Part shown: one piece after another, positions 40,857-50,188 of the stretch
Position numbering within the stretch: the stretch's first letter is position 1
How the letters are laid out: each line of letters opens with the position of its first letter
Assembly: GCA_965218935.1 (NCBI GenBank)
Contig: CBDCMH010000007.1
Location: 186,001 to 250,000, forward strand
Length of the DNA stretch: 64,000 bases
Reading direction: 5' to 3'
DNA from: JADFOI01 sp965218935
GTDB lineage: Bacteria; Acidobacteriota; UBA6911; RPQK01; JADFOI01
The notes under the pieces: generated by a model
Database searches by the model: none
Told to the model about the DNA's origin: nothing
Seen by the model: only the letters and a program-made list of their open reading frames with translations
Made by a program: the position numbers and the translations under genes

Positions 40857-42548
40857 ATGGAAAGCTACTTTATGATGTGTTCTCTGCTGGTCGTGGCCCC
40901 TCTATGGGCCGCTGACCGGCTGACCAGGTGCTTTTTTGCCACTCGTTCCGAAGTCATCGCTCCCAAGGGGATGGCTGCCACCAGTCATCCTCTGGCCACC
41001 CAGATCGCCATAGACATTCTCAAAGAGGGTGGAAATGCGGTAGATGCGGCCATCGCCGCCAACGCGGCCCTCGGATTGATGGAACCCACCGGCAGCGGCA
41101 TTGGAGGCGACTTGTTCGCCATCCTGTGGATCGACCAGAAACAGCAACTGTATGGGTTAAATGCCAGCGGTCGTTCTCCTTACGCTTTGACCTTGGAGGA
41201 ATTCAGGCGCCGGGACCTGAAGGAGATTCCGAGCGCGGGGCCCCTTTCCGTGTCGGTACCGGGTTGCGTGGATGGCTGGTTCGAACTCCATAAAGAGTTT
41301 GGCAAACTCTCCATGGAAAGCATTCTTGAACCGACCATTCGATATGCTCAAGAGGGCTTCCCGGTGACTGAGGTCATTTCCCACTCCTGGTCACAGGGAG
41401 GCGAGAGACTGAAGGATCAACCCAATTTTGCCTCCACTTTCTTGGCCAACGGGAGAGCGCCGCTCCCGGGTGAGATGTTTCGGAATCCTGACCTGGCCAG
41501 GACTTTGGAGAAAATTGCTGAGGGAGGTCGGGAGGTCTTTTATCAGGGTGAGATCGCTCGAATCGTTGACAAATTCTGCCAACAGGCGGACTGCTTTCTT
41601 CGCCATCGCGATTGGGTGGAGCAAACTGCCACCTGGGTGGAACCCGTATCCGTGAATTATCGAGGCTATGATATCTGGGAGCTGCCGCCCAATGGCCAGG
41701 GAATCTCCGCTTTGCAGATGTTGAACATTCTGGAAGCCTTCGATCTTCGTTCCATGGGGCATAACAGCGCTGAGTATCTCCATCATCTTGTTGAAGCGAA
41801 GAAAATCGCCTTCGAGGATCTGGCCAAATTTTGTGCCGACTGCGACTTTAACGACATTCCCGTAACAGAACTGATCTCCAAGGATTATGCGGATGAACGG
41901 CGAGGGCTTCTTGATCCTGACATAGCCTCGCTTCAGGTTGCAGCCGGTCAGCCCAGGCTCGAGAAGGGAGACACGGTTTATCTGACAGTGGCCGACGAAC
42001 AGCGCAACATGGTTTCCCTGATTCAGAGCAACTACCTCGGTTTCGGATCAGGACTGGTCCCCGATGGCTTGGGATTTACCCTCCAGAACCGTGGGGCCCT
42101 CTTTAATCTTGAGGAAGGACAGTTCAATAGCTATGCACCCCACAAACGGCCCTTTCACACCATCATTCCTGCTTTTGTGACCCGGAAGGGCAAACCCTTC
42201 CTCAGTTTCGGCGTCATGGGGGCCGACATGCAGCCGCAGGGCCATGTACAGATTCTTTGCAACATCATCGACTTTGGAATGAACCTCCAGGAAGCGGGAG
42301 ATGCGCCTCGTTTCCGCCACTTGGGCTCGTCCTCGCCCACAGGAAGGGTCATGGCCGACGGAGGGGAGCTCGCTTTGGAATCGGGCATGTCTACTCAAGT
42401 CAAGCAGCTCTTGCAAGAAAAAGGCCATCGCATCAGCGACAGGGTCGATGGCTTTGGGGGATATCAAGCCATTGCCTACGACGCCCGAAATAAGGTTTAC
42501 CGGGGGGCAAGCGAGTCGCGCAAGGACGGCATGGCTGCGGGTTATTGA
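40857..42548 (+). CDS. ggt: gamma-glutamyltransferase
   Basis: A 563-residue Ntn hydrolase. 'LKEGGNAVDAAIAANAALG' and 'EPTGSGIGGDLFAI' mark the N-terminal large-subunit part, and the self-processing Thr373 stands in 'KGDTVYLTVADEQRNMVSLI'. It transfers or hydrolyses gamma-glutamyl groups of glutathione and related peptides. A hydrophobic N-terminus ('MMCSLLVVAPLWAA') may be a weak signal peptide. The frame opens earlier at a TTG (40800); ATG 40857 is preferred but lacks a strong Shine-Dalgarno. The insertion sequence ends 126 bp upstream. Confidence 0.88.
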   Translation: MESYFMMCSLLVVAPLWAADRLTRCFFATRSEVIAPKGMAATSHPLATQIAIDILKEGGNAVDAAIAANAALGLMEPTGSGIGGDLFAILWIDQKQQLYGLNASGRSPYALTLEEFRRRDLKEIPSAGPLSVSVPGCVDGWFELHKEFGKLSMESILEPTIRYAQEGFPVTEVISHSWSQGGERLKDQPNFASTFLANGRAPLPGEMFRNPDLARTLEKIAEGGREVFYQGEIARIVDKFCQQADCFLRHRDWVEQTATWVEPVSVNYRGYDIWELPPNGQGISALQMLNILEAFDLRSMGHNSAEYLHHLVEAKKIAFEDLAKFCADCDFNDIPVTELISKDYADERRGLLDPDIASLQVAAGQPRLEKGDTVYLTVADEQRNMVSLIQSNYLGFGSGLVPDGLGFTLQNRGALFNLEEGQFNSYAPHKRPFHTIIPAFVTRKGKPFLSFGVMGADMQPQGHVQILCNIIDFGMNLQEAGDAPRFRHLGSSSPTGRVMADGGELALESGMSTQVKQLLQEKGHRISDRVDGFGGYQAIAYDARNKVYRGASESRKDGMAAGY

Positions 42549-42633
42549 GGTGAAGACCCGCTGGCAGACCTGAATGATCAGGGTTGTAAGTTTCTCAGCA
42601 CTCTACTACTCTTCTGCCTAGAAGGGAGGATGT

Positions 42634-42960
42634 ATGGCTCACTATTTGTTTCAGTGTTCTTATACCCCTGAGGCGTGGGCTTCTCTGGTCCAGAACCCCC
42701 AAAATCGCATGGACGCGGTACGACCGGTGGTTGAAGGACTGGGAGGAAGCATGGAAAATTGCTGGACAGCGTTCGGAGAGTACGACGTTGTGGCCATTCT
42801 TCAGATGCCGGACAATGTAAGTGTAGCAGCCTTTTCCATGGCTGTCGCTGCCGGGGGAGCTGTGAAATCCATCAAGACCACACCATTGATGTCGATGGGG
42901 GATGGGGTTGAAGCGATGAAAAAGGCTTCAGGATCGGGATATCAGACGCCTACAGGTTAG
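42634..42960 (+). CDS. GYD-domain protein
   Basis: A 108-residue single-domain protein of the GYD family: 'YLFQCSYTPEAWASLVQNPQ' at the start and 'FGEYDVVAILQMPDNVSVAA' containing the (G)EYD signature. These small cytosolic alpha/beta proteins have no firmly established role. GAAGGGAGGATGT with an ideal spacing precedes the ATG. It is a likely co-transcribed follower of gamma-glutamyltransferase. Confidence 0.88.
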   Translation: MAHYLFQCSYTPEAWASLVQNPQNRMDAVRPVVEGLGGSMENCWTAFGEYDVVAILQMPDNVSVAAFSMAVAAGGAVKSIKTTPLMSMGDGVEAMKKASGSGYQTPTG

Positions 42961-42978
42961 CGGCTGTTCTGCTCAAAA

Positions 42979-43014
42979 TAAACAGGGCAAGTTCTCCTTA
43001 GTTGGAGTACTTGC
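42979..43014. terminator. hairpin between convergent genes
   Basis: GGGCAAGTTCTCC-TTAGTT-GGAGTACTTGCCC forms a stem of 13 pairs with one mismatch, 20 bp after the GYD stop. No T-run follows on the plus strand. It may serve both convergent transcripts, or only stabilise 3' ends. Confidence 0.5.
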
Positions 43015-43132
43015 CCCTCCAAACAGGGCTTAAATAATCAATCCCTGTTGCACTGTCTATTGTACCCGACATGGGTCAATTCTCAGTGATCACCGTCACG
43101 GCATTTGCATACTTGAAACGGCAAGTGCAACT

Positions 43133-45376
43133 TCAAAAGCCAAGAACATAGGTGACCTTGCCGATTAGCGCCCTTTCTCTGACTTCCCCTGTTGTGCTCC
43201 GCCGCTCGTTATAGACTAAGAAAAAATCACTCAGGGGTTTGTAAATGATGTTGAAGCGGATGTTACTTTCAATCTCTTGTACGGTACTGTTGTACTGGAT
43301 GAGGGCGTTAAGAAACATACTCGTGTTGAAGGAATAAAGCAGCTGGGTGTTGATCAGGTTGGTGGTGAAGTCTCCCGAAGGCAGGTCCACCTCATCGTGC
43401 TCCCACGATACTTCAGCCGTGAAGTGGTAGTTGGGACGAACGCTAAGACCCAGGCTGTAGGAGTCCTTGTCCCCGTCAAAAAAACCTCCCGTCTGCAGGG
43501 ATACGTCCGGGATCAGCAGTCTTGTCTGGTCGCCGGAAAAGGAGACTGAGAACTCGTCAAACCGGTAGTCTCCGACCGGGATCTCCTGCCCCGGCCGGAT
43601 CTGGAAGGGTTCGTCCAGCCGCTCGAAACTGCCTCTGTGACCGAAGGAAAGGTAACTGTTGTCTTCAAAGCGAATGGAAAACCGGTTCTCCAGAATGCGT
43701 GTCTCCAGAACCCCCTCGGGATCCGTAATGTAGTGCACCTCCGTGGAGGGCTCCAATTGTCTAATCCAGGACACCCTCTCCCCGGGCCGTGGCTTCACTC
43801 CGAATCTTCCCCGCGACTTGCGAATTCCGGTTCGGGGGACAAACCCCACTTCCGGGTTGAGGTTTTCTCCAATGGTGATATATTCGGCCTGCACGTCCCA
43901 GAAAGGATCGCCCCAGGCGACGCTGATATTGGCCGCCGTATCGTCTCCCTTTCTGTCCGGTGAATCGGTCTTCAGTACGAAAGGGAAAACATCCAGGAAG
44001 TCGAAGAATCTCAAATGTGCGTCGATGCCGTAAGTGCGGTTGTGGGTGCCCTCACTTTCCTGCTTGTTGATGAAGATTCCGCCGAAGTCCGAACTGCGGA
44101 ACAGGTCTCGGCGCAGGCGCACGACCGTGAAGTTGGTTGAGGGTGTCTCCTCGAAGTCGTCGGTCTGAAGGGACAAGATTCCCAGCGTGTAATCGCTCAC
44201 CCGGCCGCTCAAGCGGGCGCCTCCCAGGATCCGTACCCGTCGACTTTCGCTGATGCCGATCCTTCGGCTGAAAAAGGGGATGAGATCCCGCGAACTGGAA
44301 CTGCCAAAGGGCCTCTCCTGTGACTTTCCGAACCCAAAGATCCCGGCGTTCTCGAGGAAAAAATCGCGCTTTTCCGGGAAGAAGAGGTTGAAACGCGTCA
44401 GGTTGATCTGTTGCCTATCCGCTTCCACCTGCGCGAAATCGGTATTGACGGTCAGGTCCAGTGTTAGTCCTGGAGTGAGGCCATATTTGACATCCACTCC
44501 CACTTCCGGAACAAAGTCGACATCATCTCCCTCCCTCCGGATGATTGGGGCTGACAGGTAGGGTTTCAGATAGAGATTGCGGCCCTGGAGAATTCCGCCG
44601 AGGCCCTCAAGAGTCCCGGCAAAAGATACAGCGCTCACTTTATGAGGTCGAGGAACGGGCGCCCATGTGGAGAATTCATTCCGCCGTCGGATGTGCCGCG
44701 AGAAGTTCACGCCCCACACCAGCTGACCCTCCTTCTGGACGAAGCGGAGGGTCCGAAATGGGATGGCCGCTTCCGCCTGCCAGCCCGAGTCGGTGATCTT
44801 GCTCTTCAGACGCCAGATTGCGTCCCAGTTAAAATTGTTGTTCGCTCCATTGGCTTGAAGCTGACCGTCTCTCTTGGACCCTGCCGGATTCATGCCGAAG
44901 AGAAATGCGTTGCGATCATCGTCGAAAGTGTCAAGAACAATCGAGAAGTAATCGTTTTCTCTGTCGCCCACATCCCTGAAAATCTCGGTGAGGGTCAATC
45001 CCTCTCTGCCCGCCGAATCAAAGCAGTAGACGCCAAGGTAGAGGTACTCGTTGTCGTACAGGATTCGAACCTCGGTACGCTCTGTGGCGGGTTCTCCCAT
45101 GTCGGGATCGTTCTGAATGAAGTCGGTGGCAGGTTGCGCCAGGCTCCATTCCGGCTCATCCAGATTGCCGTCCACGACAATCTTTTCCTCGATGTAAACC
45201 GCGGTGATCCTCTTATCATCAACATTGGCACCCAAAGTCCAACAGCATCCTAGAATCATCATTCCGAGTAACACGCATTCTCGTGTTAGAGCCCCGATAG
45301 CCACACTGCAGCCCCCCATACCACCTTCGCCGATCTTCTCCAGGACCTTGTAATGGCTAATGGTCTGTCCGACCAT
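43133..45376 (-). CDS. DUF5916 outer-membrane-type protein with a Ser/Thr-kinase leader fused at the N-terminus
   Basis: About 747 residues. After residue ~50 the protein is a normal DUF5916 family member: a CBM9-like sugar-binding domain ('VVDGNLDEPEWSLAQPATDF', 'LYLGVYCFDS') then a beta-barrel-like C-terminus with 'DFAQVEADRQQINLTRF' and 'FFPEKRDFFLENAGIFGFG'. The first 21 residues, however, read MVGQTISHYKVLEKIGEGG plus MG, the start of bacterial Ser/Thr kinases up to the glycine loop. A good Shine-Dalgarno (GAGGGGGAG) precedes this ATG. A hydrophobic stretch 'ECVLLGMMILGCCWTLGA' may be the original signal peptide. Confidence 0.85.
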   Translation of the reverse strand: MVGQTISHYKVLEKIGEGGMGGCSVAIGALTRECVLLGMMILGCCWTLGANVDDKRITAVYIEEKIVVDGNLDEPEWSLAQPATDFIQNDPDMGEPATERTEVRILYDNEYLYLGVYCFDSAGREGLTLTEIFRDVGDRENDYFSIVLDTFDDDRNAFLFGMNPAGSKRDGQLQANGANNNFNWDAIWRLKSKITDSGWQAEAAIPFRTLRFVQKEGQLVWGVNFSRHIRRRNEFSTWAPVPRPHKVSAVSFAGTLEGLGGILQGRNLYLKPYLSAPIIRREGDDVDFVPEVGVDVKYGLTPGLTLDLTVNTDFAQVEADRQQINLTRFNLFFPEKRDFFLENAGIFGFGKSQERPFGSSSSRDLIPFFSRRIGISESRRVRILGGARLSGRVSDYTLGILSLQTDDFEETPSTNFTVVRLRRDLFRSSDFGGIFINKQESEGTHNRTYGIDAHLRFFDFLDVFPFVLKTDSPDRKGDDTAANISVAWGDPFWDVQAEYITIGENLNPEVGFVPRTGIRKSRGRFGVKPRPGERVSWIRQLEPSTEVHYITDPEGVLETRILENRFSIRFEDNSYLSFGHRGSFERLDEPFQIRPGQEIPVGDYRFDEFSVSFSGDQTRLLIPDVSLQTGGFFDGDKDSYSLGLSVRPNYHFTAEVSWEHDEVDLPSGDFTTNLINTQLLYSFNTSMFLNALIQYNSTVQEIESNIRFNIIYKPLSDFFLVYNERRSTTGEVRERALIGKVTYVLGF

Positions 45377-45580
45377 AGAACTCCCCCTCACGCTGCAATG
45401 CAGTCGGTTGCAATGTTACGACGTGAGGGTGGTGAAGGCAACCGTTGGCAACACCTGCGATAATCAGGCATGGACCCCTGGCAAAAAGAATCCCTCAACC
45501 TCCAGGTGGGCGACTTCATCATCTGGCAGGATGAAGCTGTCGAGGGCGAAGGCCATCCCGCTGTTGTCAGCTGTGCGATT

Positions 45581-47815
45581 TCAAAAGTCAAATTGGTAAC
45601 TGTACTTGATCAACAATGTCCGCTCGAGCGGATCGAAGCTCTCGCCCGGAGTTTCATAGCGCTCATTGTAGACCACAAACAGACCGGTCCCTGAGGTGGT
45701 GGTCCACCCGAAGCGAATGTTGCTGCTGAATTGTTGTGAACGGCTGTTGTACTGAAGAAAGGCGTCGATAAAGAGGTAGGGGGTAAAGGAGTAGTTAATC
45801 TTAAGACGCCCCAGGTTGGTGTTGAAATGTCCCCAGTCAGCGTCCACGCCGGTGTTGGTGAAATCAAGGGTAGTAATGAATCGAGGACCTGTTCGAAATC
45901 CCACGTTAAACTGATAACTTTGAAGGTCGCCGTCGAAGAAGCCGCCGAAGTTGAGATTAATGCCACCGAAAAGCGAGGCCGAGGGGTCTGAACTTACGGA
46001 GAAATTGAACTGGTTTGAGCGGTAGACGCCGACAGGAACGAAAATGCCTGGATGGACTTCGAAGGGCTCCCGCAGAAATTCATAGTCACGGTTCAGGGTG
46101 ATTCCCAGGCTGCCTCCATTGCGGAGACGGACCTCCATGTCATAGTGCTGCCGCTCGGTCTCCAGTTCGCCGTCAAATCCGTAAAAGCGGCGTATCGTAG
46201 CGTGAGGATTCCACTGTCGTACCAACCCGGATTCAGGACTGGGCGTAAAGTAAACCCCGAATCTTGGGTTGCGAAAGCCCTTGCGGGGAACGAAACCGAC
46301 CTCAGGGTTGAAGTTGTCCTGGATCTCCAGGTATCGTCCCTCAAATCGCCACAGATCGCTCCTGTATTCTGTAAAAATGTTTCCAGCATAATCATCCCCG
46401 GAGAGACCGGGGGAGTAAGTCTTGGCCAGATAACTGGACAGGATCCAGTGCTCTCCGAAGCCGAGCTGCAAATCGGTTCCCCAGGCGCGGTTAAATTCTG
46501 ACTGCGCAAACAGGGCGCTGCCCATCGTCTCTCGATTGGTGAAGATAACGCCCACGCTGTTTCTCGTGTGAAACTCTCTGCGGACTCGCCCCACGAAAAA
46601 ATTCTGACCTGCGACGAAACCTTCCTCTTCGCCGGTCTGGACGGATAAGATACCCAGGTTGAAGCGATCGACTTTCCCCGTGAGTCGGGCTCCCCACAGG
46701 ATGGGAACCTCGGTGCTGTCCTCGATACCGATTGTTCGGCTGAAAAAGAGATCCATCTCCCGGGGAGTTCCGAACTGGAAGGTGCCGGCGTTTTCCAGGA
46801 AAAAGCCGCGCTTTTCGGGAAAGAACAGGCTAAAACGGGTCAGATTGATCTGTTCGTCGTCCACCTCAACCTGAGCAAAATCGGTGTTCACGGTTGCGTC
46901 CAGGGTGAGCGTGGAGGTGAGGCCATACTTGACGTCAAAACCGACTTCGTTCTTGAAGTCAGTGTCCGGGACCGTATAGTCCTTGCGCGGACCCACCAGG
47001 ACATAGGGAATGAATTTGAGGTTTCGCGGAGAACGAATCTCCAGTGATTCCAGCTCCCCCGCCAGAGATACTCTGTAGATACTGTAGGATTGGGGAATCT
47101 CAGCCCAGAAGGACTGCTCATTCTTACGCCGGATGTTCCGCCTCACATTGAGTCCCCAGGTCTGAGCTTCCAAGCTGTCTCTGAAGCGTAGAGATCTAAG
47201 CGGAATTTCGATCTCCGACTCCCAGCCACGCTCGGTGCGCCTGCTCTGAACGGCCCAGGTAGCGTTCCAGTTGACATTGACGGCGCTCACGTTTCCGCGG
47301 GACGATGTTGAAGTCGGAGAGCCACCAATACCTCCGCCGCCGCTGGCCAGGCCTCCACTGACCCCTTCATTTGAAATCTGCGCATCGTACTGGATTCCTG
47401 AAGGATTGGTGCCGAAGAGGAATCCATTCTGTTTGTCATAATAGGTGTCCAGGATGATCAGGATCGAATCGGAGTCGTTCAGATTACCGTCCCTGCGGCT
47501 CTGGGTGTCCACAATCTTCTCAGGCTCGGAATCAAAGCAGATGACTCCGATATAAAGGGTATCCTCGGTATAAAGAAACCGAACTTCGGTTCTTTCCGTG
47601 GCCGGATCTCCTAAGACTGGCCGCTGCTGTACGAAATCGCTGGCCGATGGGGCCGCTGCCCATTCCTCGTCATTGACGTGCCCGTCCAGAACCGGTGGGG
47701 TTTCAATTCTCACAGCCGAAATAGCGGAAGGGGTGGCACCCAGTCCCGCACTCAGGCCGGAAAACGAAAGTAAAAGCCCGACTGCAATTTTTTCCCACAC
47801 GCGTGTGTCAAACAA
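45581..47815 (-). CDS. DUF5916-family outer-membrane-type protein (paralogue)
   Basis: A 744-residue relative of the preceding gene, with a normal signal peptide (VGLLLSFSGLSAGLGA), the CBM9-like domain ('PVLDGHVNDEEWAAAPSASDF', 'LYIGVICFDSEPE') and the same barrel motifs ('DFAQVEVDDEQINLTRFSLF', 'FFPEKRGFFLENAGTFQFG'). It ends in an aromatic 'YSYQFDF', as expected for a protein inserted in the outer membrane. Substrate unknown. The two copies are in tandem with 204 bp between them, so a local duplication is likely. Confidence 0.88.
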   Translation of the reverse strand: MFDTRVWEKIAVGLLLSFSGLSAGLGATPSAISAVRIETPPVLDGHVNDEEWAAAPSASDFVQQRPVLGDPATERTEVRFLYTEDTLYIGVICFDSEPEKIVDTQSRRDGNLNDSDSILIILDTYYDKQNGFLFGTNPSGIQYDAQISNEGVSGGLASGGGGIGGSPTSTSSRGNVSAVNVNWNATWAVQSRRTERGWESEIEIPLRSLRFRDSLEAQTWGLNVRRNIRRKNEQSFWAEIPQSYSIYRVSLAGELESLEIRSPRNLKFIPYVLVGPRKDYTVPDTDFKNEVGFDVKYGLTSTLTLDATVNTDFAQVEVDDEQINLTRFSLFFPEKRGFFLENAGTFQFGTPREMDLFFSRTIGIEDSTEVPILWGARLTGKVDRFNLGILSVQTGEEEGFVAGQNFFVGRVRREFHTRNSVGVIFTNRETMGSALFAQSEFNRAWGTDLQLGFGEHWILSSYLAKTYSPGLSGDDYAGNIFTEYRSDLWRFEGRYLEIQDNFNPEVGFVPRKGFRNPRFGVYFTPSPESGLVRQWNPHATIRRFYGFDGELETERQHYDMEVRLRNGGSLGITLNRDYEFLREPFEVHPGIFVPVGVYRSNQFNFSVSSDPSASLFGGINLNFGGFFDGDLQSYQFNVGFRTGPRFITTLDFTNTGVDADWGHFNTNLGRLKINYSFTPYLFIDAFLQYNSRSQQFSSNIRFGWTTTSGTGLFVVYNERYETPGESFDPLERTLLIKYSYQFDF

Positions 47816-48042
47816 GGGTGAATTCTCCTAAATAAAAGGACCAAGATTATGATTTGAGGGGACTCTGAGTCAAGGAGGCACTGGAGTAGCACAGAGGTCT
47901 GAGGACTCCTTCTGTCGGATGTCTTAACATGGAGCCGCTGATCTGATGGCACGAGCCTTCCAATGGCATCAGGACCACGAAAAGGTTGACGACAGTGAGA
48001 ACGCGCAACACGACACGGGTGAACTGAGAGATCGGGCTGCCA

Positions 48043-48071
48043 AGGCCCCGCCTATGACTCGGACAGGCTCC
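48043..48071. repeat. family-3 right-end fragment
   Basis: GCCTATGACTCGGACAGGCTCC followed by TA matches the right end of the family-3 element at 8.3 kb (shortened core: CTCGGACAGGCTCC). It lies 4 bp beyond the stop codon of the cyclophilin gene. No matching left end was recognised in the 250-bp spacer. Confidence 0.6.
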
Positions 48072-48075
48072 TAGG

Positions 48076-48684
48076 CTATTTCTCTGGCTCGACTCGCCTG
48101 ACGGATCGAATCACCACAGGCTCGCCTGGGACATCCCCGTTGCCGGTCTTCACGGCGGCGATCTTGTCCATAACGTCCTCACCGGAAATCAGCTTCCCAA
48201 AGACGGCATACCCCCAACCGTCCTGCCCTGGATAATCGAGAAAGGCGTTGTCGCGGTGGTTGATGAAGAACTGGCCGGTGGCGCTATGAGGGTCTGAGGT
48301 GCGCGCCATGGCCAGGGTTCCCCGCTTATTCTTGAGGCCGTTCTTTGCCTCGTTGTTAACGGGCGACCGCGTCGGCTTCCGGGTCATGTTAATGGTGAAT
48401 CCGCCGCCCTGGATCATGAAATCCTTGATCACGCGGTGGAAGATGGTTCCATCGTAGTACTTGTCGTCCACATACTGCAGAAAATTCTTAACGCTCTCTG
48501 GCGCCTTCTCTGCGTCGAGTTCGGCAACCATCGTGCCGAGGGATGTTTCGATTTCCAACATGGGGGGATCTCCTGATTCTTGTCCGTAGACAGCGCTGAT
48601 CGTCACTAGAAGCCCCAGCAGTACTCCTAGCACAGATGGGTGGAAAAAGGCTCCGACAGTGAATGGTTTGTGATTGAGTTGCAT
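48076..48684 (-). CDS. exported cyclophilin-type peptidyl-prolyl isomerase
   Basis: A 202-residue protein: signal peptide ('VLGVLLGLLVTISAVYGQ') followed by a compact cyclophilin domain with 'YDGTIFHRVIKDFMIQGG', 'GTLAMART' and 'SATGQFFINHRDN'. It should speed proline isomerisation during periplasmic folding. The open frame continues upstream to 48900, but AAAAGGAGAAACCT stands right before the ATG at 48684. A second, different cyclophilin lies 2 kb away. Confidence 0.92.
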   Translation of the reverse strand: MQLNHKPFTVGAFFHPSVLGVLLGLLVTISAVYGQESGDPPMLEIETSLGTMVAELDAEKAPESVKNFLQYVDDKYYDGTIFHRVIKDFMIQGGGFTINMTRKPTRSPVNNEAKNGLKNKRGTLAMARTSDPHSATGQFFINHRDNAFLDYPGQDGWGYAVFGKLISGEDVMDKIAAVKTGNGDVPGEPVVIRSVRRVEPEK

Positions 48685-48742
48685 AGGTTTCTCCTTTTCT
48701 TGTGCCACAGATTCCATTGGCAAAGCGTGGTGGCCAGCTGCT

Positions 48743-49960
48743 TCAGCCGGTGGGTCTGCTCCCCCGGCTTGAAGCCCGCGGTAGAACAAATTTGTAAAAA
48801 TACTCTTCGAATTTATCGGGGTTTTCCCGTTTCCACATTGTGAAGTCGTGCCGGAATTGTTCCAGGAAAATATCGACAAAGAGAGCGGCGTCCAGCGCAC
48901 CGGCCTGGCTTGCCTCCAGCCACTGATCCAGCAGCAAGTCCTCCACTTCAGGAGTGCTGGCTTTGACTTCCTTCCAAATCACGAGCATATCGGTGATGGC
49001 GGTCAGCTCTTCTCTGAAGGTATACCGGTAAACCTTGAATTGAGGGTTTCTTCTTTGAAAGGTGAGCGTTCGCCAGCGAACCTTGGTGTTGATGTAGGTT
49101 TTCCAGGCGGGACGCGTCACCTCACGGACTTCTTGAAGATCTTCGTCCGTTGGTTCCTCGATTTGCTGATCAATCACCCACAAAACCGGCTTTGGGAAAT
49201 GGAGCGCCATGTGTTCAACTTTCGCTCCTCCTAGATCCAATTGTGTCATCAACTGCCAGGTAGGCGGATAGCTGGGATCGGCCTTCAGACTGAGGATCAA
49301 ATTGCCTAGCGCCTCCTCTCCCTCTCCCAACATGGCATGGGTTCGGGCGAGTAAGAGAAATCCCACGGGATCATCGGGATCACGCTCCGCCGCCGCCTCG
49401 GAAAATTTCAAGGCCTCGTCGTATTCTCCTGCGCCAAAATAGATTTCTCCCAGGTGAGCGTAGGCGGGCGCATAGGTCGCTTCCAGGTGGATCACCTGGT
49501 GCAGGGCCTCAACCGCCTTCTGTGTTTCTCCAGCCACGAGAAAGTCTTCAGCCTGCATAAGGGACTGCTCTGCCTCAGGTTTTTTGGGCCGTGGGTTGAG
49601 TCTGGCCGGATTCCAGAAGGAGAGGCTGAATTCCCAGGCCTCATAACTGTGGGGTGCAACGCGACGCGAGAAGTTCAAACGCTTAAGGGCGGTTTCCAGG
49701 TACTGGGCACTGTTGGGTCCATCGGGACTGTATCGGAACGCCCCAAAATTGGTTTGAAAGGCTAACATGTGGGCTTCATAGGAGTGTGGATGGTCCGTCA
49801 CCAGTTGGGAAGCCTCCTTCACAGCCTGTTCGAATTTCAAGTCTCTCAACAGAGAAATCAGCCCTTCAATCCGCTTCTCAATATCCAGCTCGGCTTGGGC
49901 GACAAGAAATGGAGTGGACAAAATGCCTAAAAGGAAAATGCTTCGAATCCTGTACATCAT
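48743..49960 (-). CDS. exported TPR-containing protein
   Basis: A 405-residue protein with a signal peptide (IRSIFLLGILSTPFLVAQA) and several TPR units in the middle ('YAPAYAHLGEIYFGAGEYDEAL', 'PDDPVGFLLLARTHAMLGEG'). The C-terminal third is not repeat-like and carries 'WKTYINTKVRWRTLTFQRR'. AAGGAAAGA precedes the ATG. No specific function recognised. It lies upstream of the cyclophilin gene on the same strand and may be co-expressed. Confidence 0.82.
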   Translation of the reverse strand: MMYRIRSIFLLGILSTPFLVAQAELDIEKRIEGLISLLRDLKFEQAVKEASQLVTDHPHSYEAHMLAFQTNFGAFRYSPDGPNSAQYLETALKRLNFSRRVAPHSYEAWEFSLSFWNPARLNPRPKKPEAEQSLMQAEDFLVAGETQKAVEALHQVIHLEATYAPAYAHLGEIYFGAGEYDEALKFSEAAAERDPDDPVGFLLLARTHAMLGEGEEALGNLILSLKADPSYPPTWQLMTQLDLGGAKVEHMALHFPKPVLWVIDQQIEEPTDEDLQEVREVTRPAWKTYINTKVRWRTLTFQRRNPQFKVYRYTFREELTAITDMLVIWKEVKASTPEVEDLLLDQWLEASQAGALDAALFVDIFLEQFRHDFTMWKRENPDKFEEYFYKFVLPRASSRGSRPTG

Positions 49961-49979
49961 TCTTTCCTTGGAAACCTTA

Positions 49980-50032
49980 GCCGGGATTATGCATAGGTTT
50001 TTGTGACTGCAGTAGACAATCTATACACCAGC
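49980..50032. repeat. family-1 internal-deletion derivative (copy F1)
   Basis: The left end GCCGGGATTATGCATAGG joins, after TTTTTGTGAC, directly to the right-end sequence TGCAGTAGACAATCTATAC. About 125 bp of the middle is missing. TA precedes it (49978-49979). It stands 19 bp upstream of the TPR gene start codon. Confidence 0.6.
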
Positions 50033-50071
50033 CCTGCCTCAAACCGGGCAAACTCTATCATGAAAAGCCAA

Positions 50072-50145
50072 GCCGGACTATGCATAAATCCTCTACTGCA
50101 GTGACGAAATGATCCGCGTGGCCTGTGTTGCGCTCGAGAGTTCGG
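50072..50145. repeat. family-1 left-half fragment (copy F2)
   Basis: GCCGGACTATGCATAAATCC, CTGCAGTGACGAAATGATCC and TGTGTTGCGCTCG match, in order, the first ~75 bp of copy B. Similarity stops there. It is 40 bp from fragment F1 and lies downstream of the second cyclophilin gene. Confidence 0.6.
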
Positions 50146-50188
50146 GGACTGTTCCCAAACTTCCTGTTGGGTGGCATTCAGACAGCGT

